Assembly (NCBI GenBank): GCA_016288205.1
Contig: JAEEYO010000054.1
Coordinates: 109,589 to 173,588, forward strand
From: Treponema sp.
GTDB taxonomy: Bacteria; Spirochaetota; Spirochaetia; Treponematales; Treponemataceae
DNA length: 64,000 nucleotides
Reading direction: 5' to 3'
Shown here piece by piece: positions 1 to 8,413 of this stretch (its first letter is position 1; each line of letters starts with the position of its first letter). The position numbers and the translations under genes are program-made. A model generated the notes under the pieces. It made no database searches. It worked only from the letters and a program-made list of their open reading frames with translations, and had not been told where the DNA came from.

Positions 1-363
1 GGACTCGACAAGGCGAAATTCACCTGCGCCCTGATTGTAAATGCCGTCTCGCAAAAGACCGGGACAAAGGACATAATCAAGATAGACAACATCATCAACA
101 TTGACTACAGCGTGCTCGGATTCATCGACTCGAACATCACCGTGAACGTAATCCAGGACTCCAAGATTGTCAGAAAAATCAAGATGGAGCTGCCCGAGAA
201 AGTTGAGAACGTCATGCAGTGCAAGAACCCGAGGTGCATCACAATCACCGAGCATTACGTCCCTCAGGAATTCCGTCTCGTGGACAGGGAGAAAAAACAA
301 TACCGCTGCGTATACTGCGACGCCATGTACAAAGCCGGGAGCCTTGGAGAAGGAGAAGACTGA
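1..363 (+). CDS. pyrI: Aspartate carbamoyltransferase regulatory chain, 3' part
   Basis: The reading frame is open from base 1, so the 5' end lies outside the window. The 120 visible codons match the C-terminal half of PyrI, including the zinc domain with four cysteines in the order CKNPRC then CVYC. In known ATCases this zinc domain joins the regulatory chain to the PyrB catalytic chain, and PyrI carries the CTP/ATP allosteric control. The stop codon overlaps the pyrC start by one base (TGATG), so the two are translationally coupled in a pyrimidine operon. A PyrB-PyrI fusion, as known in some spirochaetes and Thermotoga, cannot be excluded because the N-terminus is missing. Confidence 0.9.
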   Translation, partial: GLDKAKFTCALIVNAVSQKTGTKDIIKIDNIINIDYSVLGFIDSNITVNVIQDSKIVRKIKMELPEKVENVMQCKNPRCITITEHYVPQEFRLVDREKKQYRCVYCDAMYKAGSLGEGED

Positions 364-1697
364 TGAAGGATCTGCTCTTGATTTACAACGCCCGCCTGGT
401 GGACAAAAACAAGGAAATAAAGAAAGGCGCCATTCTGATTGAGGGAGAAAAAATCTCAGGATTCCCCACTGCATCCGCGGTAAAGGAAATGCTTGCCGAT
501 GAGAATGTCTCCAAGTTCGACGCGAGGGGATGCACGGTGCTTCCTTCCTTCGTCGACATGCACGTTCACATGAGGGACCCGGGACAGACCCAAAAGGAAG
601 ATATCCGCACGGGTTGCATGGCCGCCGCCGCCGGTGGATTCGGAACCGTCGTCCTTATGCCGAACACAGTCCCCGTAATCAGCTCCGAGGAAATGGCTGA
701 GTTCAATGACAAAAGGGGAGATGAGCTCGGCTACTGTCAGGTGATTCAGTCCGTGAGCATAACGGAAAACTTCGGGGGAAAATCCACGGAGCATCTGAAA
801 AACCTGAGCCGGAAGATTGTCCCCCTGATTACCGAGGACGGGCACGAGGTAGCGTCATCCGCCGTAATGCTTGAGGGCATGAAGATTGCGGCAAAGAAAA
901 ACATCATCGTAAGCTGCCACTGCGAGGACCCGGACCTGGCTTCGGAGGCAAGACCCCTGCGCAAAAAAGCCCTGGACCTCCTGAACAAAAAGAATCCCAC
1001 GGCACAGGACAAAAAAGAGGCCGCCGCATATTTGAAGGAAGCGCACGAATTGCTCTCGGTCGCCGAGGATACCGCCACATTCAGGAACATCCGCCTTGCC
1101 GAGCATGCAGGAGTCCACCTTCATCTCTGCCACGTGAGCACGGCCGAATGCATTGACGCACTCAGGGAAGCAAAAAAACGCGGCATAAACGTAACGGCGG
1201 AAATCACACCGCACCACATCGCCCTGAACTCGGAGAAAGCGGACACCAAATTCCAGATTGTGAACCCGCCCCTGCGCCCCGAAAGCGACAGACAGGCCGT
1301 AATCAAGGCTCTCATGGACGGAACAGCCGACGTAATCGCCACTGACCACGCCCCGCACACAGCCGAGGACAAGGCATCCGGAGCCCCCGGATTCAGCGGA
1401 CTTGAGACAGCCTTCGCCGCATGTTACACCACTCTCTGCCTTGAGAACGGAATGAACCTGAAGGCTCTTTCCGACAAGATGAGCGCGAGACCTGCGGAAA
1501 TCCTTGGCTTGAGTGACCGAGGACTTCTTGACGAGGGACTTCTTGCAAACCTCACCATAGTTGACACAGAAAAAGTGTGGACCGTACGCGGCGAGGAATT
1601 CGCAAGCAAGGGAAAATATACCCCGCTCGAAGGCAAAAAGCTGACGGGAGAAATCCAGGCTACCTTCTACAGGGGCAAAATCGTGTTCCAGGCTTAG
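363..1697 (+). CDS. pyrC: Dihydroorotase, class I
   Basis: 444 residues. It catalyses the reversible cyclisation of N-carbamoyl-aspartate to dihydroorotate, the third step of UMP synthesis, in the cytoplasm. Metal-binding motifs of the amidohydrolase fold are visible: DMHVHMRDPG (HVH at 67-69), SCHCED, HLCHVS and ATDHAPH with its catalytic Asp. An ED pair in LITEDGHE lies where other enzymes have the carboxylated lysine, as in class I bacterial dihydroorotases. The ATG at 363 is chosen because it overlaps the pyrI stop. Its last four bases overlap the convergent S41 gene. Confidence 0.95.
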   Translation: MKDLLLIYNARLVDKNKEIKKGAILIEGEKISGFPTASAVKEMLADENVSKFDARGCTVLPSFVDMHVHMRDPGQTQKEDIRTGCMAAAAGGFGTVVLMPNTVPVISSEEMAEFNDKRGDELGYCQVIQSVSITENFGGKSTEHLKNLSRKIVPLITEDGHEVASSAVMLEGMKIAAKKNIIVSCHCEDPDLASEARPLRKKALDLLNKKNPTAQDKKEAAAYLKEAHELLSVAEDTATFRNIRLAEHAGVHLHLCHVSTAECIDALREAKKRGINVTAEITPHHIALNSEKADTKFQIVNPPLRPESDRQAVIKALMDGTADVIATDHAPHTAEDKASGAPGFSGLETAFAACYTTLCLENGMNLKALSDKMSARPAEILGLSDRGLLDEGLLANLTIVDTEKVWTVRGEEFASKGKYTPLEGKKLTGEIQATFYRGKIVFQA

Positions 1698-2746
1698 AGT
1701 CCTGCAAGATCCAGGGCCCGCTCCATCTGCAGGTCATTGCTTGCGGATGGATTCAAAATCAGATTTCCTGAGCCGGGGACAATTCCAGTGCCCTCGGGAG
1801 TGGAGCCGTCCGGGGATGTGACTCTCTGGACCGAGACCGAATACCTCCATCCGTTCGCAAGGCAGCGCTCAAGCGAAAGTGAAAAGACTCCGCATGTGTG
1901 GTTGCCGACCTGGGTTACGTGTGGCTGCGAGCACATGGCCATCGTGAACTCCTCCCCCGCGCTCATCGTCTGTGCGTTCGTCAAAAGATAAATCGGATTT
2001 GTGTACTGCCAGCTTCCGTTCTTTTTTATCTCCAGATCAACTCCGCCGCCAAAATCATTTCTGCCCGATCCGTTCTTTGTCCTTGAGACAGCATAAGTCT
2101 TATTCTCCGCGCAGAATCTTCCAGAAATCCTTGAGACATTTCCCGTAAGACCTCCCCTGTTCCCACGCACGTCAAGAATCATGCACCGTGTGTCGCTCAA
2201 ATCATCCAGAGCAAGGTCTATGTCCGAAGCCCAGTCCTGTCTCTGGTTTATTCCGGTCTGTCCGCTGGAGAAAGCCGCAATGTGAATGTAGCCCACGGTA
2301 GAGTCATCCTTGAGCCGTCCGTAGGTTATGACATCGTTGCCGCATTTTCTGGGTGAGTCCACGTACTGCGAGCAGACTTCCTCAAGGGAAAATTTATCCG
2401 GCGTAACATTGTCCTCTCCTGAGTTGAGGCTTCCGATCGGAGTCTTTACATAAACATGGGCGTCAGAAAGCGGATAAAGCAGGCTCTTGAGCACGTCCAG
2501 AAATTCATTGTCCGTCATGCCGTCGTGAATCTGTGGCCGGCACAAATCATACTGAGCGTCCCAGTCCACTCCACGCACCTCAAAAAGCGCGTAGGTCTGG
2601 TCGTAGTCATCCCACAGAGCGTCGAACATAGCCTCATAGGAAAGCTCGGCGTTCTGCCCGAAAAAGAAAGTGCAGGACTCAAGCGGAAAAAAACAAAGCA
2701 CCAGAAAAATCACCACGAAAATATTTTTAAGTTTTCTCATATTCAC
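1694..2746 (-). CDS. S41-family peptidase-like lipoprotein
   Basis: 350 residues. A short basic N-terminus and hydrophobic segment end in lipobox LESC, with Cys25 the predicted lipidated residue, so it is an envelope lipoprotein. The body has the S41 (C-terminal processing/tail-specific protease) layout: ILDVRGNRGG, then MSAGEEF with the expected nucleophilic Ser, and a C-terminal GIVPG segment. No PDZ domain is obvious, so it is closer to the short lipoprotein S41 proteins than to CtpA. Its start is 8 bp from the end of the upstream beta-barrel-like gene, so they form one operon. The natural substrate cannot be told. Confidence 0.8.
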   Translation of the reverse strand: MNMRKLKNIFVVIFLVLCFFPLESCTFFFGQNAELSYEAMFDALWDDYDQTYALFEVRGVDWDAQYDLCRPQIHDGMTDNEFLDVLKSLLYPLSDAHVYVKTPIGSLNSGEDNVTPDKFSLEEVCSQYVDSPRKCGNDVITYGRLKDDSTVGYIHIAAFSSGQTGINQRQDWASDIDLALDDLSDTRCMILDVRGNRGGLTGNVSRISGRFCAENKTYAVSRTKNGSGRNDFGGGVDLEIKKNGSWQYTNPIYLLTNAQTMSAGEEFTMAMCSQPHVTQVGNHTCGVFSLSLERCLANGWRYSVSVQRVTSPDGSTPEGTGIVPGSGNLILNPSASNDLQMERALDLAGL

Positions 2747-2754
2747 CCTCCGAA

Positions 2755-3606
2755 TTAGAAATTAAAAGAAATGAAAGTCCTCAGGTTGCCGTCCACATAA
2801 TAAAGCGGCCGGTCCTTCGGCACTGCAATCCTGGCGTATTCAAAATCAAGGCCAAGGCCGGTGGAAAGCCAGTTCGTCGCCTTAAGCTTGTAATCGCAGC
2901 TCAGCAAAAGGGACTGGTAATTGTGGACGCTCAAAAAATTGCCCAGGGTCAGAATCTTGAGGAAATCCTCCTCGGCATATTTCATCAGCTCTGCGTCGCA
3001 CCCGGCATACGGAGGTCTCACCCCATAACCGAGAAGGGGAAATCCACCGGAGACAAAGATTGAGTTGCGGTCGTTTATCTTGTAGCTCATCGCGCACGTG
3101 GGACCTATGCAAAGAATCCCGGTAATGGAAGGATAATGCTCGAACTGAAGGAATGCTTTGCACATGAAATTCCCGCCGACGGAAAAATCAAGGTTGCCAT
3201 TTTTTATAATTGTATAATTCAAGTCATACTTCAGGCTGATTTTATGGAAGGAAAGCGGGCTGGACGAAGCCTCATAATAAGTCTCGCCGGAAACCGGATC
3301 GTAGTTTTTATATACCACGGCCGTCTCAGTCATCGCGGACGATGGCTTGGTGAAAAAATAATCCGCCGTAATCGTGTGCAGGAAATTTCCCGACTTGATT
3401 TTTGCCTCAAGACCATAGTGCGGTGAGACAATCGACTGCGTGATGTTCGAGAAAGTAGTTTCCTTATAAGCTCCGATCGTCCATCCCAGCGACAGATTAA
3501 TTTCAAACGTCGTTTTCTTGGCGGATGAAGATATGTCCTCCGCGCCAAGGGATAAGGTTCCTGCCAGAATCAGCGCAAGGAATGTCAAAATGTTTTTTCG
3601 TTTCAT
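2755..3606 (-). CDS. Putative outer-membrane beta-barrel protein
   Basis: 283 residues. A signal peptide is clear (MKRKNILTFLALILAGTLSLGAED). The mature part alternates polar and hydrophobic residues, is rich in Tyr, Phe and Ser, and ends in a phenylalanine (ISFNF), the usual C-terminal signature of outer-membrane barrels. A GGAGG ribosome site precedes the ATG. It shares an operon with the S41 lipoprotein downstream and follows the LuxR-type regulator gene, whose product may control it. No named family is recognised. A periplasmic beta-rich protein is the alternative. Confidence 0.65.
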   Translation of the reverse strand: MKRKNILTFLALILAGTLSLGAEDISSSAKKTTFEINLSLGWTIGAYKETTFSNITQSIVSPHYGLEAKIKSGNFLHTITADYFFTKPSSAMTETAVVYKNYDPVSGETYYEASSSPLSFHKISLKYDLNYTIIKNGNLDFSVGGNFMCKAFLQFEHYPSITGILCIGPTCAMSYKINDRNSIFVSGGFPLLGYGVRPPYAGCDAELMKYAEEDFLKILTLGNFLSVHNYQSLLLSCDYKLKATNWLSTGLGLDFEYARIAVPKDRPLYYVDGNLRTFISFNF

Positions 3607-3703
3607 AAGACCTCCAAAGTGAAATTGTCTGATTAAATGATAGGCTCTTTGGAGATGAAAAGATATTGGGGAAAGTACCAGTTTTTCGCGGTTTTGCAGA
3701 ATT

Positions 3704-3727
3704 AGGGTAAACCCTTAGGGCACCCCT
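3704..3727. promoter_or_regulatory. Tandem AGGG/CCCT inverted repeats, possible operator
   Basis: Two adjacent short palindromes, AGGG-taaa-CCCT and AGGG-cac-CCCT, sit one base apart. They overlap the stop codon of the LuxR-type gene and lie about 100 bp upstream of the beta-barrel gene read in the same direction. The position suits a binding site for the regulator or a small hairpin between the two genes. No T-tract follows, so it is not a standard terminator. Confidence 0.35.
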
Positions 3728-4559
3728 AGTTGTTTTTCAGGCGGGAAAAAAGCTCCAGACGGTTCTTGACCCCGATTTTCCGGTAGATGTTCGCGAGATG
3801 TGCCTCAATGGTTTTCTGGGTCACGAAAAAAGTCTCCGCAAGCTCCTTGTTGGATTTTCCGTCCAAAAGCGCGAGTATGATTTCCTGCTCCCGTTTGGTG
3901 ATTGAAAAATCCCTGATGAAATCCGGCGAGAGGCTTCTTTCGGTTTTCGCGATCGGGGAGGAAAAATAGAAGCGGTAGAAAATATGATAAATCAGGATGG
4001 AGACGGAGATTATAAAGACAAAGGGAACCTCATGCAGGACAAAAGTGAGCACAAGATTTGCAAGCGAAAGAATTATGATGAGCCACTTTTCCTTTTTGAA
4101 AACGCCCGTGTTTATCCTCTTGAAAAATAAAATGCCGAGCAGAACTGAGACTGCGGTCGGAACCCAGATGCCCAGAATGTTCAGGACAAACGAGGGATGC
4201 TCCATCGCTTTTATAAAAATCAGCGACAGGGAAAAAACAAAGACTGCGGCGGAATACGCGAGGACAATCTTACGGATTCGCGACGCGGGGCTCACATGGA
4301 TAAAATCCAGCGAGAAACTGACTATGCCGTAGGAAAAAATCAGCGAGAGAAGACCTCCGAAAACGCAGATAAAAATCCTGCTCGTAATTGCCCCGTGCAC
4401 GGCCACATAAAAGGAGTTGCCGCTTATCAGAAAAAAGGCGGAGGTGATTAAAAAGACATGGAAGAAAAAAGGCTTTTTGAACCTCAAGAAAAAAAGAAGC
4501 GAAATCAAAGCCGCCGAAAAAGAAAAAAGGCAGGCAGCGAACAAAATAAGCTCGTCCAA
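3726..4559 (-). CDS. Membrane-bound LuxR-type (GerE) transcription regulator
   Basis: 277 residues. The first about 205 residues form about seven hydrophobic helices. The last about 65 form a LuxR/GerE helix-turn-helix (SITKREQEIILALLDGKSNK...TIEAHLANIYRKIGVKNRLEL), with the typical TKRE start and the recognition helix around TVEAHL-like TIEAHL. There is no receiver domain, so the membrane part probably senses the signal directly. The gene lies 119 bp upstream of the barrel/S41 operon on the same strand, which are its likely targets. Multi-pass LuxR proteins of this plan are common in Treponema and some other anaerobes. Confidence 0.85.
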   Translation of the reverse strand: MDELILFAACLFSFSAALISLLFFLRFKKPFFFHVFLITSAFFLISGNSFYVAVHGAITSRIFICVFGGLLSLIFSYGIVSFSLDFIHVSPASRIRKIVLAYSAAVFVFSLSLIFIKAMEHPSFVLNILGIWVPTAVSVLLGILFFKRINTGVFKKEKWLIIILSLANLVLTFVLHEVPFVFIISVSILIYHIFYRFYFSSPIAKTERSLSPDFIRDFSITKREQEIILALLDGKSNKELAETFFVTQKTIEAHLANIYRKIGVKNRLELFSRLKNN

Positions 4560-4624
4560 AATTAGTCCTCCATGAAAACTCTAGCACAAAAACCGCCCTC
4601 AATGCAAGAACTTCCACCAGGACG

Positions 4625-4653
4625 TTACAGAAATCCAAAAAATGTGTTATATT
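4625..4653 (+). promoter_or_regulatory. Promoter of the M48 protease gene, apparently leaderless
   Basis: TTACAG at 4625-4630, a 17-bp spacer and TATATT at 4648-4653. The -10 box ends 7 bases before the ATG at 4661, so transcription should start at or within a base of the start codon. No Shine-Dalgarno sequence is present. Confidence 0.55.
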
Positions 4654-4660
4654 ATATAGT

Positions 4661-5974
4661 ATGGATTTTACGAACATTTTCTTCCTATTATATTTGATTG
4701 GAACTCTCTCGGATTTTCTCCTCGACCAGATTCTGGAGGCGGGGAATTTCATCCACAGGAACAAGCACGGCAGGGAGATTCCACCTGAGCTTGAGGGGCA
4801 CATCGACGAGGCGACTCTCTGCAAAACCGTGGCGTACAAAAATGCGTCCTACAAACTCTGGGTCCCGCGTCACATCCTGAGCACGGCACTGAACCTTGTC
4901 CTCGTCCTCTGCGGATTTTATCCCATGATTTTCAACGCAATCTGGAAATGGACAGGAAACGTCTACCTTGCGTCCCTTCTCTTCATGCTCCTCGCGAGTC
5001 TTCCCGACACAATCCTTGACCTGCCCTTCTCCCTTGTCCGTGAGTTCAAGATTGAAAAGGATTTCGGTTTTTCAAAGATGACCTTCCGCATGTGGATTTC
5101 AGACGCAATCAAGTCGGCAGTCCTTAGCGCGGTAATTTCCATCCCACTCATCTGCATCGCGCTCGTCCTTCTTTCTCACGCAGCCGCATGGTGGTGGATT
5201 CTGCTCGGTGCGGTCTATGTTGCGTTCAGTTTCCTCCTTTCCTATCTCTATCCCGTACTGATTGCCCCCATCTTCAACAAGTTCACGCCCCTTGAGGAAG
5301 GTGAGCTTAAAGAAAGACTTGAGTCGCTCATGGAAAAAACGGGCTTCCACGCGAAGAGCATTTTCATCATGGACGCTTCAAAAAGGAGCGGTCACAGCAA
5401 CGCGTATTTCACGGGGCTCGGCAAAAACAAGCGCATAGTCCTTTACGACACTCTGGTAAATCAGCTTTCCACCGACGAAATTGAGGCAGTCCTTGCACAT
5501 GAGCTCGGTCATTACAAGCACAAGCACATAATCAAAAGACAGTGCGTGACCATCCCTCTGATTTTCGCAGCCCTTTTCGCAATCTCCCTGCTGATTAAAA
5601 GACCAGAACTTTACTCGGCATTCGGCTTCCTTGAAAAAGCGGATGTCTCCCGGATCGGCGTGGAGTTACAGTTCATCGGGCTGTTTCTTATTTTCCTCGC
5701 TTTCGGTTCCTTCCTCTGGATTGCATCCCTCATCGGTAACGCAGCGAGCCGACGCGACGAATTTCAGGCCGACGCATTCAGCGGAAAAATCTGTGGCGGT
5801 GGAAAAAATCTCATCACGGCACTGATAAAGCTCAACAAGGAAAATCTCAGCGAAATCTGTCCGCCCAAAATCTACTGCGTCTTCAACTACAGCCATCCGC
5901 CGCTCACAGAAAGAATCAAGGCTATATCCGCAGCCACAAATAATACAGCGAAAAATTTTCAGGAGGAAACATGA
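4661..5974 (+). CDS. M48-family CAAX-type (Ste24-like) membrane metalloprotease
   Basis: 437 residues, usual length for the Ste24/CAAX prenyl protease 1 family. Several transmembrane helices surround the zinc motif H280-E-L-G-H284 (AVLAHELGHYKHKH), and the third zinc ligand lies in RRDEFQADAF around residue 366. The family works in the cytoplasmic membrane; in bacteria it is thought to act in protein quality control or peptide processing. The start is set by the -10 box just upstream. Its stop overlaps the ATG of the next gene (ATGA), so the two products are made together. Confidence 0.88.
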   Translation: MDFTNIFFLLYLIGTLSDFLLDQILEAGNFIHRNKHGREIPPELEGHIDEATLCKTVAYKNASYKLWVPRHILSTALNLVLVLCGFYPMIFNAIWKWTGNVYLASLLFMLLASLPDTILDLPFSLVREFKIEKDFGFSKMTFRMWISDAIKSAVLSAVISIPLICIALVLLSHAAAWWWILLGAVYVAFSFLLSYLYPVLIAPIFNKFTPLEEGELKERLESLMEKTGFHAKSIFIMDASKRSGHSNAYFTGLGKNKRIVLYDTLVNQLSTDEIEAVLAHELGHYKHKHIIKRQCVTIPLIFAALFAISLLIKRPELYSAFGFLEKADVSRIGVELQFIGLFLIFLAFGSFLWIASLIGNAASRRDEFQADAFSGKICGGGKNLITALIKLNKENLSEICPPKIYCVFNYSHPPLTERIKAISAATNNTAKNFQEET

Positions 5975-7413
5975 GAAAATTATTTTCAGCCGTCATCACC
6001 ATGCTGATTTTTTTGAGCCCAGTTTTTGCTTCCCCCGCGTCAGCAGATTTCCCGTCCCTTGAGCCCTATGTCATCGCAAGGATGAGCGACAATCCCACGC
6101 CGGAGGAAATCATGAGGACGGCACTCACGCTCTCGGAATATCCCGCCGTAAACGTGGAGCCCTACATGGAAAAATACCGCGAGATTGAAAAGCAACTCAG
6201 GACCAAGGATTTTCTGTCGCTTTCCGAGGAGGAGCGCGCGGACTACATACTCAAAATCATGTACGACTATGTGCTTCTCTCATACTACAAACCGCAGACC
6301 CGGCTAACGGCGGCATTCGACACCGGAGTATACAACTGCGTCTCTTCCGCAATCCTTTACTATTGTCTTGCAAAATCCGCGGGAATTGAAGTCTACGCAA
6401 ACCGGGTGCCCGACCATTGTTTTTGCACGGTGATAATCAACGGAAAGCACATTGACGTGGAGACGACGAATCCGATGGGCTTCAATCCGGGACAGAAAAA
6501 GCAGATTTCATCAAGCAAATCCGGCACGAAATATGCGATCATGCCGAAAAAGATTTACAACGGCCGGCAGACAATCAGCGCAAGGATGCTCGTGAGCCTC
6601 GTACCGCAGAACATAATCAGCTACAATATCTCCACTAATGACTACGCGACCTTTGTTCCCGTGGCGGCCACACGTCGGGCGTTTCTTTACGGAGGAAACG
6701 AGAGTGAGTCAAGCGACGGAGTGCAGGTCTTTGAGGTTGTTGCGACAAATTACAACGCTCTTCTGATTCGGTCCAAACGCTATACCGACTCCATGCACTG
6801 GATGGATGCCGTGGTTGAGCGATGGGGCATGAGCGAGGGTCTCAAATCGGATTATGAGGACGCCGTTTTCAATGCCGTTCTTTCCTCATGTGAGCGGGAT
6901 GATTTTGACAAGGCCGAATCTGATTTTAACGCCAGAAAATCAAATCTCAGCACAAAAGGCCAGAAAGAGATTGAGAATGTGATTTTCCTCTACGAAACGA
7001 ACGCAAAGTCAATGAGCCTTGGAAGCGATGAAAAGGCAGTGGCCTATCTGAAGGAACAGATGAAAAATCCTCTGGCACAGGACGCGCAGATTAAAAAGCA
7101 GCTCACCGGTCTTCTGGAAAACGCATGGATCCGGCGGCTCAACGCAGAGTCAAAGAAATCGGGATTCCTTGAATGTGCCATGCTTTCCAAAAAAGCCCTG
7201 GAGGATTTGCCCCAGAGCCAGAAAATCAAGCATTACCACCAGCAGTCCCTGAACAACTATGCCGTGGATGTGCACAATGAGTATGCGAAACTTGCGAACA
7301 GCGGTCAGTACGAAAAAGCGATGGAGGTCCTGAAGAAGGGGCTCGAGACAGTGCCCGGAAACCAGAGGCTTCAAAGCGACATGACGCAGCTCAAGAAAAT
7401 CATGAAGCAATAG
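5971..7413 (+). CDS. Secreted transglutaminase-like cysteine protein
   Basis: 480 residues with a signal peptide ending near AFASPASA. A transglutaminase-like core lies at about 85-165, with a plausible Cys123-His149-Asp162 triad (YNCVSSA, PDHCFC, HIDVETT). The remaining C-terminal about 300 residues are helical and TPR-like (for example QYEKAMEVLKKGLETVPGN). Transglutaminase-like folds in bacteria are often cysteine proteases or peptidoglycan-related rather than cross-linkers. It is translationally coupled to the upstream M48 protease by a 4-bp overlap, suggesting a joint envelope role. A terminator follows at 7538. Confidence 0.7.
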   Translation: MRKLFSAVITMLIFLSPVFASPASADFPSLEPYVIARMSDNPTPEEIMRTALTLSEYPAVNVEPYMEKYREIEKQLRTKDFLSLSEEERADYILKIMYDYVLLSYYKPQTRLTAAFDTGVYNCVSSAILYYCLAKSAGIEVYANRVPDHCFCTVIINGKHIDVETTNPMGFNPGQKKQISSSKSGTKYAIMPKKIYNGRQTISARMLVSLVPQNIISYNISTNDYATFVPVAATRRAFLYGGNESESSDGVQVFEVVATNYNALLIRSKRYTDSMHWMDAVVERWGMSEGLKSDYEDAVFNAVLSSCERDDFDKAESDFNARKSNLSTKGQKEIENVIFLYETNAKSMSLGSDEKAVAYLKEQMKNPLAQDAQIKKQLTGLLENAWIRRLNAESKKSGFLECAMLSKKALEDLPQSQKIKHYHQQSLNNYAVDVHNEYAKLANSGQYEKAMEVLKKGLETVPGNQRLQSDMTQLKKIMKQ

Positions 7414-7537
7414 ACGGCCCGGCAAAGAAAAAGGAATTTTTTTTGAAAAGCCTGTAACTATTGCCCCCTGAGTTGGTTCCCTTTATAGAACAAGAGCAAA
7501 CCAGCATTGCCTATTGATTCATAGAACTCCTTATTTA

Positions 7538-7571
7538 TCAGGTCCTGCCAGTCACAGGGCCTGATTTTTTT
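7538..7571 (+). terminator. Rho-independent terminator
   Basis: A 10-bp stem (tcaggtcctg / cagggcctga, one G-U pair), a 7-nt loop and a run of T follow the M48/transglutaminase operon. The 240-bp gap before the tRNAs otherwise holds only the tRNA promoter. Confidence 0.8.
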
Positions 7572-7607
7572 ATCCGGACGTTTTCATCATTTTTTTTCCC
7601 AATCCGC

Positions 7608-7637
7608 TTGACAAGATTTTGAATTTCGTTATATAAT
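7608..7637 (+). promoter_or_regulatory. Promoter of the tRNA cluster
   Basis: A consensus TTGACA at 7608-7613, an 18-bp spacer and TATAAT at 7632-7637, 16 bp before the first tRNA. A second TATAAT lies at 7962-7967 just before the fourth tRNA, without a clear -35. Confidence 0.85.
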
Positions 7638-7653
7638 CTACATACATTTGAAA

Positions 7654-7740
7654 GGAGCGATGGCAGAGTGGTCGAACGCGGCGGTCTTGAAAACCGTTAT
7701 ACTCTTACGGGTATCGGGGGTTCAAATCCCTCTCGCTCCG
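7654..7740 (+). tRNA. tRNA-Ser(TGA)
   Basis: Acceptor stem ggagcga/tcgctcc with discriminator G. Anticodon loop CTTGAAA gives anticodon TGA, and there is a long class II variable arm. CCA is not encoded. Confidence 0.95.
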
Positions 7741-7772
7741 TACTTTTGAGCCTCCGGGCTTCGAAAGGCTTT

Positions 7773-7857
7773 GGAGGCGTCGTATAGCGGTATTACAACG
7801 GTTTGCTAAACCGTCGGTGCAGCAATGCCCGGGCAGGTTCGACTCCTGTCGCCTCCG
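7773..7857 (+). tRNA. tRNA-Ser(GCT)
   Basis: Acceptor stem ggaggcg/cgcctcc with discriminator G. Anticodon loop TTGCTAA gives GCT, reading AGC/AGU. A long variable arm is present. CCA is not encoded. Confidence 0.93.
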
Positions 7858-7866
7858 CTTAATTTT

Positions 7867-7941
7867 GAGACTGTAGCTCAGCTGGATTAGAGCATCACCC
7901 TGCGGAGGTGAGGGTCGCACGTTCGAATCGTGTCAGTCTCG
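7867..7941 (+). tRNA. tRNA-Arg(GCG)
   Basis: A complete 75-nt cloverleaf: acceptor gagactg/cagtctc, D stem gctc/gagc, anticodon stem tcacc/ggtga, loop CTGCGGA, T arm gcacg-ttcgaat-cgtgt, discriminator G. Positions 34-36 read GCG, an Arg anticodon for CGC/CGU. It begins with G rather than the A that most bacteria have at this position and edit to inosine. Confidence 0.88.
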
Positions 7942-7976
7942 TAACATTACAGGTTTTTTGTTATAATTTGATTTTT

Positions 7977-8064
7977 GGAAAGATGCGAGAGCGGTCGATT
8001 CGGACGGTCTCGAAAACCGTTATACCATTTTTTGGTATCGGGGGTTCGAATCCCCCTCTTTCCG
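7977..8064 (+). tRNA. tRNA-Ser(CGA)
   Basis: Acceptor stem ggaaaga/tctttcc with discriminator G. Anticodon loop CTCGAAA gives CGA. A long variable arm is present. CCA is not encoded. Confidence 0.93.
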
Positions 8065-8218
8065 GATCCTTCCAAAACAAAGCATTTTCGTCCAGTCTTT
8101 TGATGCAAGCGGTTTCAGTCCTACTCTGGTGCGAAGGCAAGCGAAAATCCCTGTACTGAAAGACCTCTAAAGACTTCTGTCATTCTATGATCGCTGTTTT
8201 TAGGGGCGAAAATTTATT

Positions 8219-8305
8219 GGAAAGATGTCCGAGTGGTTTAAGGTCCACGCTTGGAAGGCGTGCATAGGCGAAAGTCTATCGGGGGTTCGAATCCCCCTCT
8301 TTCCG
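8219..8305 (+). tRNA. tRNA-Ser(GGA)
   Basis: Acceptor stem ggaaaga/tctttcc, identical to the preceding Ser tRNA. Anticodon stem cacgc/gcgtg with loop TTGGAAG gives GGA. A long variable arm is present. The 150-bp gap before it holds no recognised gene. Confidence 0.93.
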
Positions 8306-8329
8306 GATTGTAATAGAAAGCTATGGATG

Positions 8330-8360
8330 ATGCCTGTGTAACAACACAGGCATTTTTATT
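8330..8360 (+). terminator. Terminator of the tRNA cluster
   Basis: A 9-bp perfect stem atgcctgtg/cacaggcat with a 6-nt loop, followed by a T-rich tract, 25 bp after the last tRNA. Confidence 0.85.
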
Positions 8361-8413
8361 TTAAAGTGATAGTAAAACACCAAGAGTAAGGGGGATTCGA
8401 AGCGCAGAGAGCG

